Shown: one piece after another, positions 8,006 through 15,750 of the stretch
How the letters are laid out: each line of letters opens with the position of its first letter
Position numbering within the stretch: the stretch's first letter is position 1
From: Streptomyces sp. S465
GTDB taxonomy: Bacteria > Actinomycetota > Actinomycetes > Streptomycetales > Streptomycetaceae
Direction: 5' to 3'
DNA length: 64,000 nucleotides
Assembly: GCF_026898115.1 (NCBI RefSeq)
Contig: NZ_CP114036.1
Coordinates: 7,062,001-7,126,000 of the forward strand
Position numbers and translations under genes: made by a program
Notes under the pieces: generated by a model
The model's input: the letters and a program-made list of their open reading frames with translations, nothing else
Database searches by the model: none
Told to the model about the DNA's origin: nothing

Positions 8006-9397
8006 TCAGCGGCGCTCGGCCTGCCGTACCGTCGCCGCCGCCTTGCGCGCCGCCACCAGCACCGGGTCCCACACCGGGGAGAACGGCGGGGCGTAGCCCA
8101 GGTCCAGCGCGGTCATCTGCTCCACCGTCATCCCGGCGGTCAGCGCGACCGCCGCGATGTCGACCCGTTTGCCCGCGCCCTCGCGGCCGACGATCTGCGT
8201 GCCGAGCAGCCGTCCGGTGCGCCGCTCGGCGAGCATCTTCACCGTCATCGGCCGGGTGTCCGGGTAGTACCCGGCCCGGCTGGTCGACTCGATCGTGACC
8301 GTCTCGAACTTCAGCCCCACGGCGGTCGCTTCGGCCTCCAGCAGCCCGGTGCGGGCGATCTCCAGATCGCAGACCTTGCTGACGGCGGTGCCGACGACAC
8401 CGGGGAAGGTCGCGTAGTCGCCGCCCACGTTGGAGCCGATGACCTGGCCGTGCTTGTTGGCGTGGGTGCCCAGCGGAATGTGCCGGGTGCGGCCGGACAC
8501 CAGATCGAGGACCTCGACACAGTCGCCGCCCGCCCAGATGTTGTCGTAACCGCGCACGCGCATGGCCAGATCGGTCAGCAGCCCGCCGTGGTCGCCCACC
8601 GGCAGCCCCGCCTCCTGGGCGAGCCCGGTTTCGGGGGCCACGCCGAGGCCCAGGATCACCAGATCGGCGGGGTATTCGTCGACCTTGGTGGCCACGGCCC
8701 GTACCCGGCCGTCCTCGCCCGTGACCACCTCGGTGACCTCGGCACCGGTCACGGTGTCGATGCCGAGCCCCGACATCGCCTCGCGCACCAGCCGCCCCAT
8801 GTCCGGGTCGAGCGTGGACATGGGCTGCTCACCGCGTTCGAGGACGGTGACCCGGCAGCCGCGCCGCATGAGCGCCTCGGCCATCTCCACCCCGATGTAT
8901 CCGGCGCCGATCACGACCGCCCGCTCGACCCGGGTCGACTCCAGGGTCTCCAGCAGCGCCCGCCCGTGCTCCAGGGTCTGCACCCCGTGCACACCGGGCG
9001 CGTCGATCCCCGGCATGGCGGGGCGGCGCGGCCGCGCGCCGGTGGCGATGACCAGGTCCTCGAAGCCGTGCCAGCGCTCGCCCGTACCGCGCGGGTCGAG
9101 GTCCCGCGCCAGGACCCGCTGCCCGGCGAGGTCGATCTCGACCACCTCGGTGTGCGTCCGTACGTCGATCCCGCGGCCCCGGTGCGCCTCGGGCGTACGG
9201 GCGACCAGCTCATCGGGGCCGTCCACCAGCTCGCCGACCCAGTAGGGGATGCCGCAGGCCGAGTACGAGGTGAATGGGCCCCGCTCGAAGGCGAGGATCT
9301 CCAGCTCGCTCCGGCTCCTGAGCCTGCGCGCCTGCGACGCGGCCGACATGCCCGCCGCGTCGCCCCCGATGACCACCATGCGCCGTGCCGCCGCCAT
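8006..9397 (-). CDS. FAD-dependent NAD(P)H oxidoreductase, CoA-disulfide-reductase-like
   Basis: A 463-residue two-dinucleotide-binding flavoprotein. The FAD motif is VVIGGDAAGMSAA near residue 8. The second, NAD(P)-binding motif is VVIGAGYIGVEMAEAL at about 150-165. SYSACGIPYWVGE carries a single Cys in the position of the active Cys of CoA-disulfide reductases and NADH oxidases/peroxidases. A C-terminal dimerisation domain follows (TVEQMTALDLGYAPPFSPVWDP). Disulfide reduction or NADH oxidation are both possible. The ATG start has GGAGGGG upstream. It is convergent with hemE and sits 58 bases upstream of the MFS gene on the same strand's far side, with no clear operon. Confidence 0.8.
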   Translation of the reverse strand: MAAARRMVVIGGDAAGMSAASQARRLRSRSELEILAFERGPFTSYSACGIPYWVGELVDGPDELVARTPEAHRGRGIDVRTHTEVVEIDLAGQRVLARDLDPRGTGERWHGFEDLVIATGARPRRPAMPGIDAPGVHGVQTLEHGRALLETLESTRVERAVVIGAGYIGVEMAEALMRRGCRVTVLERGEQPMSTLDPDMGRLVREAMSGLGIDTVTGAEVTEVVTGEDGRVRAVATKVDEYPADLVILGLGVAPETGLAQEAGLPVGDHGGLLTDLAMRVRGYDNIWAGGDCVEVLDLVSGRTRHIPLGTHANKHGQVIGSNVGGDYATFPGVVGTAVSKVCDLEIARTGLLEAEATAVGLKFETVTIESTSRAGYYPDTRPMTVKMLAERRTGRLLGTQIVGREGAGKRVDIAAVALTAGMTVEQMTALDLGYAPPFSPVWDPVLVAARKAAATVRQAERR

Positions 9398-9455
9398 GTT
9401 CGCCCCTCCACCACTGGATGTCCGGCACTGGATGTCCGGCTGTCGTGGGACCAAC

Positions 9456-10907
9456 CTATGCGCGTGCGGCGTGCTCCCGGATCAGCACGTACAGCACGGC
9501 GCTCAGGAGCATCAGCGCGCCGTCGATGTACACCGCGTGCGTCCAGCTGCCGTACGTGTCGAAGAGGGTGCCGCTGAGCGCCGGGCTGATCACCGCGCCG
9601 ATCTCCCCGACCAGGTTGAACAGGCCGAAGGCCGCGCCCCGTTCGGTGGCGCCGACCACATCGCTCAGCAGCGCGTGCGCCATCGGCTGGAGCGCGTTGA
9701 AGAACAGGCTGGTCACGAAGAGCAGCACGGACATCACCCAGAGGGAGGGCTTGTCATGGGTCTGTAGATACGCGGCGAACACCAGCACCAGCACCCCCTG
9801 GACCACGGTGAACGCGATCAGCAGCGGCCGCCGCCCCCACCCCCGGGCCTTCGCCCGATCCGAGAGCCGGCCCCCGACGGGGAAGCCGAGGATGCCCGCG
9901 CCCGCGTTGAAGGTGGCCACCAGCGCGGCGTTCTGGAACGAACTGTGGGCGGCGTCCGCGACGATCGACACCGACCAGAAGCTGAAGAACCACAGATTCC
10001 ACATGACCGCGATGAAGGCGAAGCTGAGCAGCAGCACATTGCGGTTCCGCGAGACCGCGCCCAGCCGGGTGCTCCGCCGGGTGAAGATCGCCCCGATCAG
10101 CAGGAACGCCAGCACGCACTCCAGGACGGCCACGCCCCAGCTCGGCATCCCCGCCCCGTCGGCGATCAGGTAGACCACCATGACCGCGGCGCACAGCACC
10201 ACCGAGATCCCCAGCAGCCGCAGGGTGGAGCCGGTGGCCTTGAGCGGGCCGCCGATACGGCGCATATAGACCGCGGTGGCCCAGCCGAACGCCAGCGTGG
10301 CCCCGCCCAGCACCAGGAACGGCATCCGCCAGGCGTCCTCCGCGCCGAACGCCGCCCCGCCCCAGTCGATCAGATACGGCGCGCTGATGGTCGCGACCGT
10401 CAGTCCGATGGACAGTCCGGTGATGGCGACGCCCATGCCCAGACCGGCCTTGGCGGGCGGGGTGCGCTGGGCGATCAGCGAGCGGTCGTTGGAGTAGAAG
10501 ACGCCCTCGCCGAGCCCGGTCAGCACCCGCAGCACGACGAAGGCGATCAGCCCGGTCATCATGCCGCTGGCCAGGGTCGTGACCCCCGCCCACAGCAGCG
10601 AGACCGCGAGCATCGTGCGGTGCCCGAAGCGGTCGCCGAGATAGCCGCCGGGGAACTGGGTCAGCATGTAGCCCGCGAAGAAGAGGCTGCCGATCAGACC
10701 GCCGAGCGCGTGCGGATGACTCGCGGAGCCCAGCATGCCGTGGTCGTGGTCGATCAGCCAGGTGACGACCGGGCCGGTGATGGTGCGGTCGGCGTAGCTG
10801 AAGAGCCAGCCGCCCAGCAGCATGGCCCACAGGGTGTGGTACGGCTGCCAGCCGCCCCGGGAGGTCGCCCGCCCCTGCGCGGCGGGCTCAGCGGTCACTT
10901 CGGGCAT
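9456..10907 (-). CDS. MFS transporter, anion:cation symporter-like
   Basis: A 483-residue major-facilitator protein with about twelve membrane spans. The first begins at WAMLLGGWLFSYADRTITGP, and the cytoplasmic loop motif GGYLGDRFGHRTM follows helix 2. The Asp/Arg in SYADRTITGPV and the overall layout resemble the ACS family, which moves organic anions such as aromatic acids, hexuronates or tartrate. Beside pobA and IclR genes, an aromatic-acid substrate is a reasonable inference, but the protein does not look like a classical PcaK. The ATG start is preceded by GAAGGGGGA. A 17-bp inverted repeat lies 53 bases upstream of the start. Confidence 0.8.
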   Translation of the reverse strand: MPEVTAEPAAQGRATSRGGWQPYHTLWAMLLGGWLFSYADRTITGPVVTWLIDHDHGMLGSASHPHALGGLIGSLFFAGYMLTQFPGGYLGDRFGHRTMLAVSLLWAGVTTLASGMMTGLIAFVVLRVLTGLGEGVFYSNDRSLIAQRTPPAKAGLGMGVAITGLSIGLTVATISAPYLIDWGGAAFGAEDAWRMPFLVLGGATLAFGWATAVYMRRIGGPLKATGSTLRLLGISVVLCAAVMVVYLIADGAGMPSWGVAVLECVLAFLLIGAIFTRRSTRLGAVSRNRNVLLLSFAFIAVMWNLWFFSFWSVSIVADAAHSSFQNAALVATFNAGAGILGFPVGGRLSDRAKARGWGRRPLLIAFTVVQGVLVLVFAAYLQTHDKPSLWVMSVLLFVTSLFFNALQPMAHALLSDVVGATERGAAFGLFNLVGEIGAVISPALSGTLFDTYGSWTHAVYIDGALMLLSAVLYVLIREHAARA

Positions 10908-10959
10908 GTCCCGGGGTCCCCCTTCGGGCGCGGGCTGCACGCTCGACGGCGCGGTGTGT

Positions 10960-10976
10960 GCCACACAGAATGTGGC
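10960..10976. promoter_or_regulatory. inverted repeat upstream of the MFS gene
   Basis: GCCACACAGAATGTGGC has perfect 6-bp arms around a 5-bp centre, 53 bases upstream of the transporter start. Size and place suit an operator, perhaps for one of the two IclR regulators nearby, which is inference only. Confidence 0.4.
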
Positions 10977-11234
10977 CGGGCACCCGCCCCGGCAAGACGC
11001 GCTCCGGGTTCTTCCAGTGACCGGAAGCCTTGGTGACGAGGGGTTGACCCGGAGCCCACGGTCACTGTGGCCTGTCCGGCCGCGATCCGCCGGTTCGGCG
11101 CCACCGCCACGCCAGTGCCGGTGACCCGGGTCCCGGCCTGGTCTCTCGCGCGGTGAGCCGCGAGCGTGCCCCCGGGCGCCGGGCGCCGGGCGCCGGGCGA
11201 TGGGCTTCTCAGTCCCGGTCTTCCGGCCGGCCCC

Positions 11235-11264
11235 AGCGTCCCGGCCGGCCCCGGCCGGGACGCT
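11235..11264 (-). terminator. strong hairpin after pobA-iclR
   Basis: AGCGTCCCGGCCGG (11235-11248) pairs perfectly with CCGGCCGGGACGCT (11251-11264) across a 2-base centre. It lies about 75 bases beyond the iclR stop in the direction of transcription. Confidence 0.65.
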
Positions 11265-11339
11265 TTCGCCCCGAGAGCCCCGGCGGCGGCCGCGCATGCG
11301 TCCGGCCCACCGGACGTCATCGGGGCGGCGGGAAAGACC

Positions 11340-12140
11340 CTAGGCGGCGAGGGTGCGGGAGATGCCGTGGGCCGCGACCCGTACGGCCGGGATCAGCCCC
11401 GGGGCTACCCCCTCCCCGGCCGGCACCACCACCGACAGCGAGGCCACCACCTCACCGCCCGGCCCGCGCACCGGGGCGGCGATGGACAGCCCCTCCATGG
11501 TGATCTGCCGCTCGCTGACCGCGATCCCGGTGCGCCGCACCTCGGCGAGGACGGCCCGCAGCCGGTGCGGGTCCTGGATCGTCATCTCGGTGTAGCGCCG
11601 CAGCGGGCGGGCGCACACCTGCTCGGCCAGCCGGGGCGGCCCGTAGGCGAGCAGCACCAGCCCGACACCGGTGGCGTGCAGCGGCCAGCGGCTGCCGACC
11701 CGGGTGCGCACCTGGACCGCGGAGCGCCCCGAGATCAGCTCCACGTAGACCACCTCCAGGCCGTCCCGCACGGCCAGCTGGACGTTCTCGTGGGTGGCCT
11801 CGTACAGGTCCTCCATGAACGGCAGCGCCGCCTCGCGCACCCCGCCCCCGCGCGGTGAGAGCATCGCCACCTCCCACAGCCGCAGCCCGACGTGGTACGC
11901 CCCGGTGGCGTCGCGCTCCAGCGCGCCCCAGCGGGTGAGCGTGGCGACCAGCCGGTGCGCGGTGGCCAGCGGCAGTCCGGCGCGCCGGGCGAGGGCGGTG
12001 AGGGTCAGCGAGCGGTGCGAGGCGTCGAACGCGCCGAGGACCGCCAGCATCCGGCCCGCGACCGAGCGGCCGGTGTCCGGGCGGCGGGGGGCCGGGGAGC
12101 GCGGCGTGCCCATGGGGGTGCGCGGGCGTGGTGAGGTCAT
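11340..12140 (-). CDS. IclR-family transcriptional regulator
   Basis: A 266-residue regulator with an N-terminal winged HTH (RMLAVLGAFDASHRSLTLTA, then GLPLATAHRLVATLTRWGAL) and a C-terminal IclR effector domain (HENVQLAVRDGLEVVYVEL, RVGSRWPLHATGVGLVLLAY, GIAVSERQITMEGLSIAAPV). The ATG overlaps the stop of pobA (ATGA, 12137-12140), so it is the second gene of a pobA-iclR transcript. IclR proteins next to 4-hydroxybenzoate or protocatechuate genes usually sense the aromatic acid. Its regulon here is unknown; it could control the MFS gene downstream. Confidence 0.9.
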   Translation of the reverse strand: MTSPRPRTPMGTPRSPAPRRPDTGRSVAGRMLAVLGAFDASHRSLTLTALARRAGLPLATAHRLVATLTRWGALERDATGAYHVGLRLWEVAMLSPRGGGVREAALPFMEDLYEATHENVQLAVRDGLEVVYVELISGRSAVQVRTRVGSRWPLHATGVGLVLLAYGPPRLAEQVCARPLRRYTEMTIQDPHRLRAVLAEVRRTGIAVSERQITMEGLSIAAPVRGPGGEVVASLSVVVPAGEGVAPGLIPAVRVAAHGISRTLAA

Positions 12141-13318
12141 GACAGCGGGAGACCGACGTAGTTCTCGGCGAGTTCGGCGGAGGCGGTGGGGGAGGAGGCG
12201 ATCCGCTCCAGCCGCGCGAGCCGCAGCCGGTCCTCGAACGGGCCGGCGTCCGGGTGCCGGTGGAGCGTGTCCGTCATGAAGTACGAGAACCGCTGGGCCT
12301 GCCACACCCGGCGCAGACAGGTCCGCGAGTAGCCGTCCAGCAGCTCGGACGAGCCGGTCTGCTGCTGGTGGATCAGCGCACGGGCCAGGGTGATCACGTC
12401 GCTGACGGCCAGATTGAGCCCCTTGGCGCCGGTGGGCGGCACGATGTGCGCCGCGTCGCCCGCCAGGAAGAGCCGGCCGTGGCGCATCGGCTCCTGGACG
12501 AAGCTGCGCATCGGGGTGACCGAGACGGCGGTGATCGGACCGCGCTCCAGCGTCCAGTCCCCGTCGAGCGCGAAGCGGACCGACAGCTCGTCCCAGATCC
12601 GCTCATGGGGCCAGTCGGCCGGGTCGGTGCCGCCTGGCACCTGGAGGTAGAGCCGGGAGACCTGAGGGGAACGCATGCTGTGCAGGGCGAAGCCGCGCTC
12701 GTGGCGAGCGTAGATCAGCTCCTCGCAGGACGGCGCCACATCGGCCAGCACACCGAGCCAGGAGTAGGGATAGCCGTGCTCGAAGGTGCGGACCCGGTCG
12801 GCGGGGACGGCGCGCCGGGCGATGCCGTGGAAGCCGTCGCAGCCCGCCACGTAGTCGCAGGTCAGGGTCTGTTCGCGGCCGTGGTGGCGGAAGCGGATCA
12901 CGGGCGCGGCGGAGTCCGGCTTCTCGATGGCCAGCGCCTCGGCCTCGAACAGCAGCGGGGGGCCGCCGGGCTCGTCCAGCTGGAGCGCGATCAGATCCTT
13001 GACGATCTCCGTCTGGGCGTAGACCATCACCGACTTGCCGCCGGTGGCGGAGGGGAAGTCCACGCGGTGGCCGCGGCCGTCGAAGCGCAGCTCGATGCCG
13101 TGGTGGGGCAGCCCCTCGCGGTCCAGGCGCTCGCCGGCGCCGCACTCCCGCAGCACGTCCACGGTGCCCTGCTCCAGGATTCCGGCCCGCTGGCGCCGCT
13201 CGACGTACGCCCGGTCCCGGCTCTCCAGCACCACGCAGTCGATCCCGGCGCGGTGCAGCAGCCGGGCGAGCAGCAGACCGGCGGGCCCGCCGCCGATGAT
13301 GCCGACGGTCGTGCGCAT
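12137..13318 (-). CDS. pobA: 4-hydroxybenzoate 3-monooxygenase
   Basis: A 393-residue FAD monooxygenase that turns 4-hydroxybenzoate into protocatechuate using NAD(P)H and O2. GIIGGGPAGLLLARLL is the N-terminal FAD motif, AGCDGFHGIARR the DG motif, and GRLFLAGDAAHIVPPTGAKG the second FAD motif. ERRQRAGILEQGTVDVLRE and QTEIVKDLI match the family throughout, and length is typical. ATG at 13318 fits AAGGGGA spacing better than the GTG one codon upstream. Protocatechuate ring-cleavage genes are not in the window. The gene is divergent from a tandem-IclR regulator across about 70 bases. Confidence 0.93.
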   Translation of the reverse strand: MRTTVGIIGGGPAGLLLARLLHRAGIDCVVLESRDRAYVERRQRAGILEQGTVDVLRECGAGERLDREGLPHHGIELRFDGRGHRVDFPSATGGKSVMVYAQTEIVKDLIALQLDEPGGPPLLFEAEALAIEKPDSAAPVIRFRHHGREQTLTCDYVAGCDGFHGIARRAVPADRVRTFEHGYPYSWLGVLADVAPSCEELIYARHERGFALHSMRSPQVSRLYLQVPGGTDPADWPHERIWDELSVRFALDGDWTLERGPITAVSVTPMRSFVQEPMRHGRLFLAGDAAHIVPPTGAKGLNLAVSDVITLARALIHQQQTGSSELLDGYSRTCLRRVWQAQRFSYFMTDTLHRHPDAGPFEDRLRLARLERIASSPTASAELAENYVGLPLS

Positions 13319-13353
13319 CACATTGTCCCCTTGCTGTGGCTTGCCACTGTGAC

Positions 13354-13383
13354 TTGTTCGCTGAGTGAAACTTCGTTCATAAT
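13354..13383 (+). promoter_or_regulatory. promoter and operator candidate in the pobA / tandem-IclR gap
   Basis: TTGTTC (13354-13359) and CATAAT (13378-13383) are spaced 18 bases and point at the tandem-IclR gene; the expected start site nearly coincides with its first codon, suggesting a leaderless mRNA. TTCGCTGAGTGAA (13357-13369) is an imperfect palindrome with 10 of 13 positions symmetric, and TGAAACTTCGTTCA overlaps it, so a regulator bound here would block both directions. Confidence 0.45.
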
Positions 13384-13389
13384 CGGCTG

Positions 13390-15327
13390 GTGATGAGTTT
13401 CAGCCCGGTGCCCCCGCATGTCAATGGCCCCGTCGGCCCCCTCGAGCGCGGTCTCGCCGTGCTGCGCGAGCTGACCCGGCTGGCCGCGCACGAGGGGCGG
13501 ACCACGGTCCGTCCCGGCGATCTCGTCCGTGGCACGGGGCTCGCCCGGTCCGTGGTCGACCGGGTGGTGGGCACGCTCGAACAGCTCGGCTACGTGACGC
13601 TCGACGGGCGCGACATCGGCCTCGCGGTCCGGCTGATGGAGCTGGGCAACGCGTATCTGGCGGCGAGCGGACTGCCCGGTGCGCTCGGCCCGTTCGCGGA
13701 GCGGCTCGCGGACGGCCTCGACGAGTCGGTCTCGGTCGCCGTCCCCGACGGCGACGGAGTGCGCTTCGTCGTCCAGGCCACCCGCCGCCGCACCATGTCC
13801 CTCGCCTTCCGTATCGGCGATCTGCTCCCCGCCGAGCGCTGCGCCCCCGGCGCGCTCTTCGCCACCGAGTGGTCCGAGGCCGACTGGGCCGCCTGGCACG
13901 TCCGCCGCGCCGAGGACCCCCTGGACGCCACCTTCCCGGCGGTCCCGCCCCGCCCCCGGCCCGCCTCCGACGCCGACGTCGAGGCCCACGTCACGGCCGA
14001 CTTCCAGGCCCGCGTCAAGGAGACCGCCCGCGACGGCTGGGCCGCCGACGACCAGCTGATCGAACCGGGCCTGGTGGCGGTGTCCGTTCCGGTCCGGGAC
14101 GCGTCGGGCCGTATCGTCTGCGCGGTCAACGTGGTCAGCCACACCAGCCGCCATGACGTGGACTCGCTGCGGGCGATGGCGCTGGGCCCGCTGAGCGCCC
14201 AACTCCCGGCGATGGCGGCGGCGGTGGCGGCTCCGCCGCCGTACTCCGCCGCATCGGCTCCTTCGGCCGCTTCGGTCCCGGGCGCGTCCGCCCCGGCCCC
14301 GGACGGGGCGCCGACGGCCGTGGGCGAGGACCCCGCGCGGGTGGCCAAGCGGGAGCTGGGAGCGGGTTTCCTCCAGTCGCTCGCGCGGGGGTTGACCGTG
14401 CTGCGGGCACTGGGCGGGGCGGAGGGCGCCCCTCAGGACGAGGCCCACGCGGCCGGGGGCGCGGCGCGGGGCACCTCCGACAGCAGCGGAAGCCTGACGG
14501 GCGGTCAGGGCGAGGCGGGGCCGGGCCGGGGGCCGGCCGACGGGGCGCGGGGCCGGGCCGACGGGGCGCGGGGCCGGGCCGACGCGGGCCCGTACGGCGG
14601 CGCCCGGCGTGGCGGAATGACGCTCAGTGCGGTCGCGGAGGCCACCGGGCTGGCGCGGGCCACCGCCCGGCGCTCGCTGCTCACCCTGGTCGAGCGGGGG
14701 TACGCCGAGGCCGACGGCCGGGTCTTCCGGCCGCTGCCACGGGTGCTGGAGCTCGGCTACGCCCCCCTCGCGGACCTCGGCTTCACCGAGATCGCCCAGC
14801 CGCATATGCGCGAACTGGTCCGCACCGTCCACGAGTCGGCCTCCCTGGCCGTCCTCGACGGCGGCGACATCCGCTACATCGCACGCGTCCCCACCGTCCG
14901 CATCATGAGCGTCAACATCACCATCGGCACCCGCTTCCCCGCCTACGCGACCTCCATGGGCCGGGTGCTGCTCGCGGGCCTGGACGCCGACGCCCGTGCC
15001 GCCCATCTCGCCGGGGTGGAGCCCCGGCCGCTCACCCGGCACACCGTGACCTCCGTGCCCGAGCTGGCGCGCGTCGTGGAGCGCGCGGCGGCGGACGGGT
15101 ACGCCCTGGTCGACCAGGAGTTGGAGGAGGGGCTGCGGTCGCTCGCCGTGCCCGTACGGGACGCGCGCGGGCGCGTGGTGGCCGCACTCAACGTGGCGAC
15201 CCACGCCGGTCGCGGCGCCGCCGAGAGCGTTCGCCGGGACCTGCTCCCGGCGCTGTGCGCGGCCGCGGCCCGGATCGAGGCCGACCTGGCCACGGCCTCG
15301 GCGCAGCACCCCTTGAAGTCCTTCTGA
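13390..15327 (+). CDS. tandem (fused) IclR-family regulator
   Basis: A 645-residue protein made of two full IclR units. Unit 1 (about 15-270) has an HTH with VRPGDLVRGTGLARSVVDRV and an effector domain ending in VPVRDASGRIVCAVNVVSHT. A low-complexity Ala/Pro/Gly linker (about 280-410) follows. Unit 2 has GMTLSAVAEATGLARATARR and the motif SVNITIGTRFPAYATSMGRV typical of PcaR/PcaU-type aromatic sensors. IclR proteins act as dimers of dimers, so a fusion may lock a heterodimer. The start is GTG 13390 or ATG 13393, with no Shine-Dalgarno. It is divergent from pobA and likely controls it. Confidence 0.85.
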   Translation: MMSFSPVPPHVNGPVGPLERGLAVLRELTRLAAHEGRTTVRPGDLVRGTGLARSVVDRVVGTLEQLGYVTLDGRDIGLAVRLMELGNAYLAASGLPGALGPFAERLADGLDESVSVAVPDGDGVRFVVQATRRRTMSLAFRIGDLLPAERCAPGALFATEWSEADWAAWHVRRAEDPLDATFPAVPPRPRPASDADVEAHVTADFQARVKETARDGWAADDQLIEPGLVAVSVPVRDASGRIVCAVNVVSHTSRHDVDSLRAMALGPLSAQLPAMAAAVAAPPPYSAASAPSAASVPGASAPAPDGAPTAVGEDPARVAKRELGAGFLQSLARGLTVLRALGGAEGAPQDEAHAAGGAARGTSDSSGSLTGGQGEAGPGRGPADGARGRADGARGRADAGPYGGARRGGMTLSAVAEATGLARATARRSLLTLVERGYAEADGRVFRPLPRVLELGYAPLADLGFTEIAQPHMRELVRTVHESASLAVLDGGDIRYIARVPTVRIMSVNITIGTRFPAYATSMGRVLLAGLDADARAAHLAGVEPRPLTRHTVTSVPELARVVERAAADGYALVDQELEEGLRSLAVPVRDARGRVVAALNVATHAGRGAAESVRRDLLPALCAAAARIEADLATASAQHPLKSF

Positions 15328-15750
15328 ACCCCACCCCCGGCGCAACCCACCCCTAGCGCAACCCCGCCCCCGGCGCAGCACTACCGCCGTCGCGGTCCCG
15401 TCCCTGGCGCAGTCCGCCCCCGGCGCCGCCTGGCCCTCGGCGCCGCCTGGCCCTCGGCACAGTCCGCCCCCGGCGCCGCCCTGCCGCCGTCGCCGCCCGG
15501 CCCCAGCGGGCCAGGAGCCCCCGCCCGCCGCAGGACGAGCCGCCGCGTGAGGAGCGCGAGGACCCTCCGCGGCCGGAGCCGCCTCCCACGGCGCCATGAG
15601 CCGCCGTTTGTCCGCAGGCGTTCGCGGAGTTCAAGGGTCCGGCGGTGGCCGGTGAGCTCGCGGCACCCGCCGCCGACGGGTCGTCGCGGCCCCGCGTCGC
15701 CCGCGCGGACCCCTCTCGAGGGCCCCGGGGACGAGTGAGAGAGTGGGGGC
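15328..15750. other. gene-free spacer with decayed Gly/Cys-tail-like sequence
   Basis: These 423 bases carry no convincing gene. Just after the regulator stop are three 16-17-bp repeats ending GGCGCAA. Between about 15511 and 15590 the plus strand reads GGAGCCCCCGCCC, then CAGGACGAGCCGCCGC, GAGGAGC and GCCGGAGCC, in the same order as at 21016-21082 inside the Gly/Cys tail of the TIGR04222-type gene. This looks like a worn copy of that tail, read on the minus strand. The remainder is very C-rich. Confidence 0.4.

Larger units (their letters stand above)
10908..11339. other. spacer between MFS and iclR genes
   Basis: These 432 bases hold no convincing gene. They contain the MFS promoter region with the inverted repeat at 10960-10976, a weaker inverted repeat TTCCAGTGACCGGAA near 11010, a run of three GGGCGCC units near 11175, and the terminator at 11235-11264. 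Confidence 0.5.

Noticed and set aside
9456..10907. Naming the MFS gene pcaK
   Set aside because: Only the neighbourhood suggests 4-hydroxybenzoate transport; the visible motifs fit a wider organic-anion family.
15353..15634. A real 93-residue Gly/Arg-rich minus-strand gene
   Set aside because: No ribosome site and no consistent frame; better read as decayed tail-like sequence.
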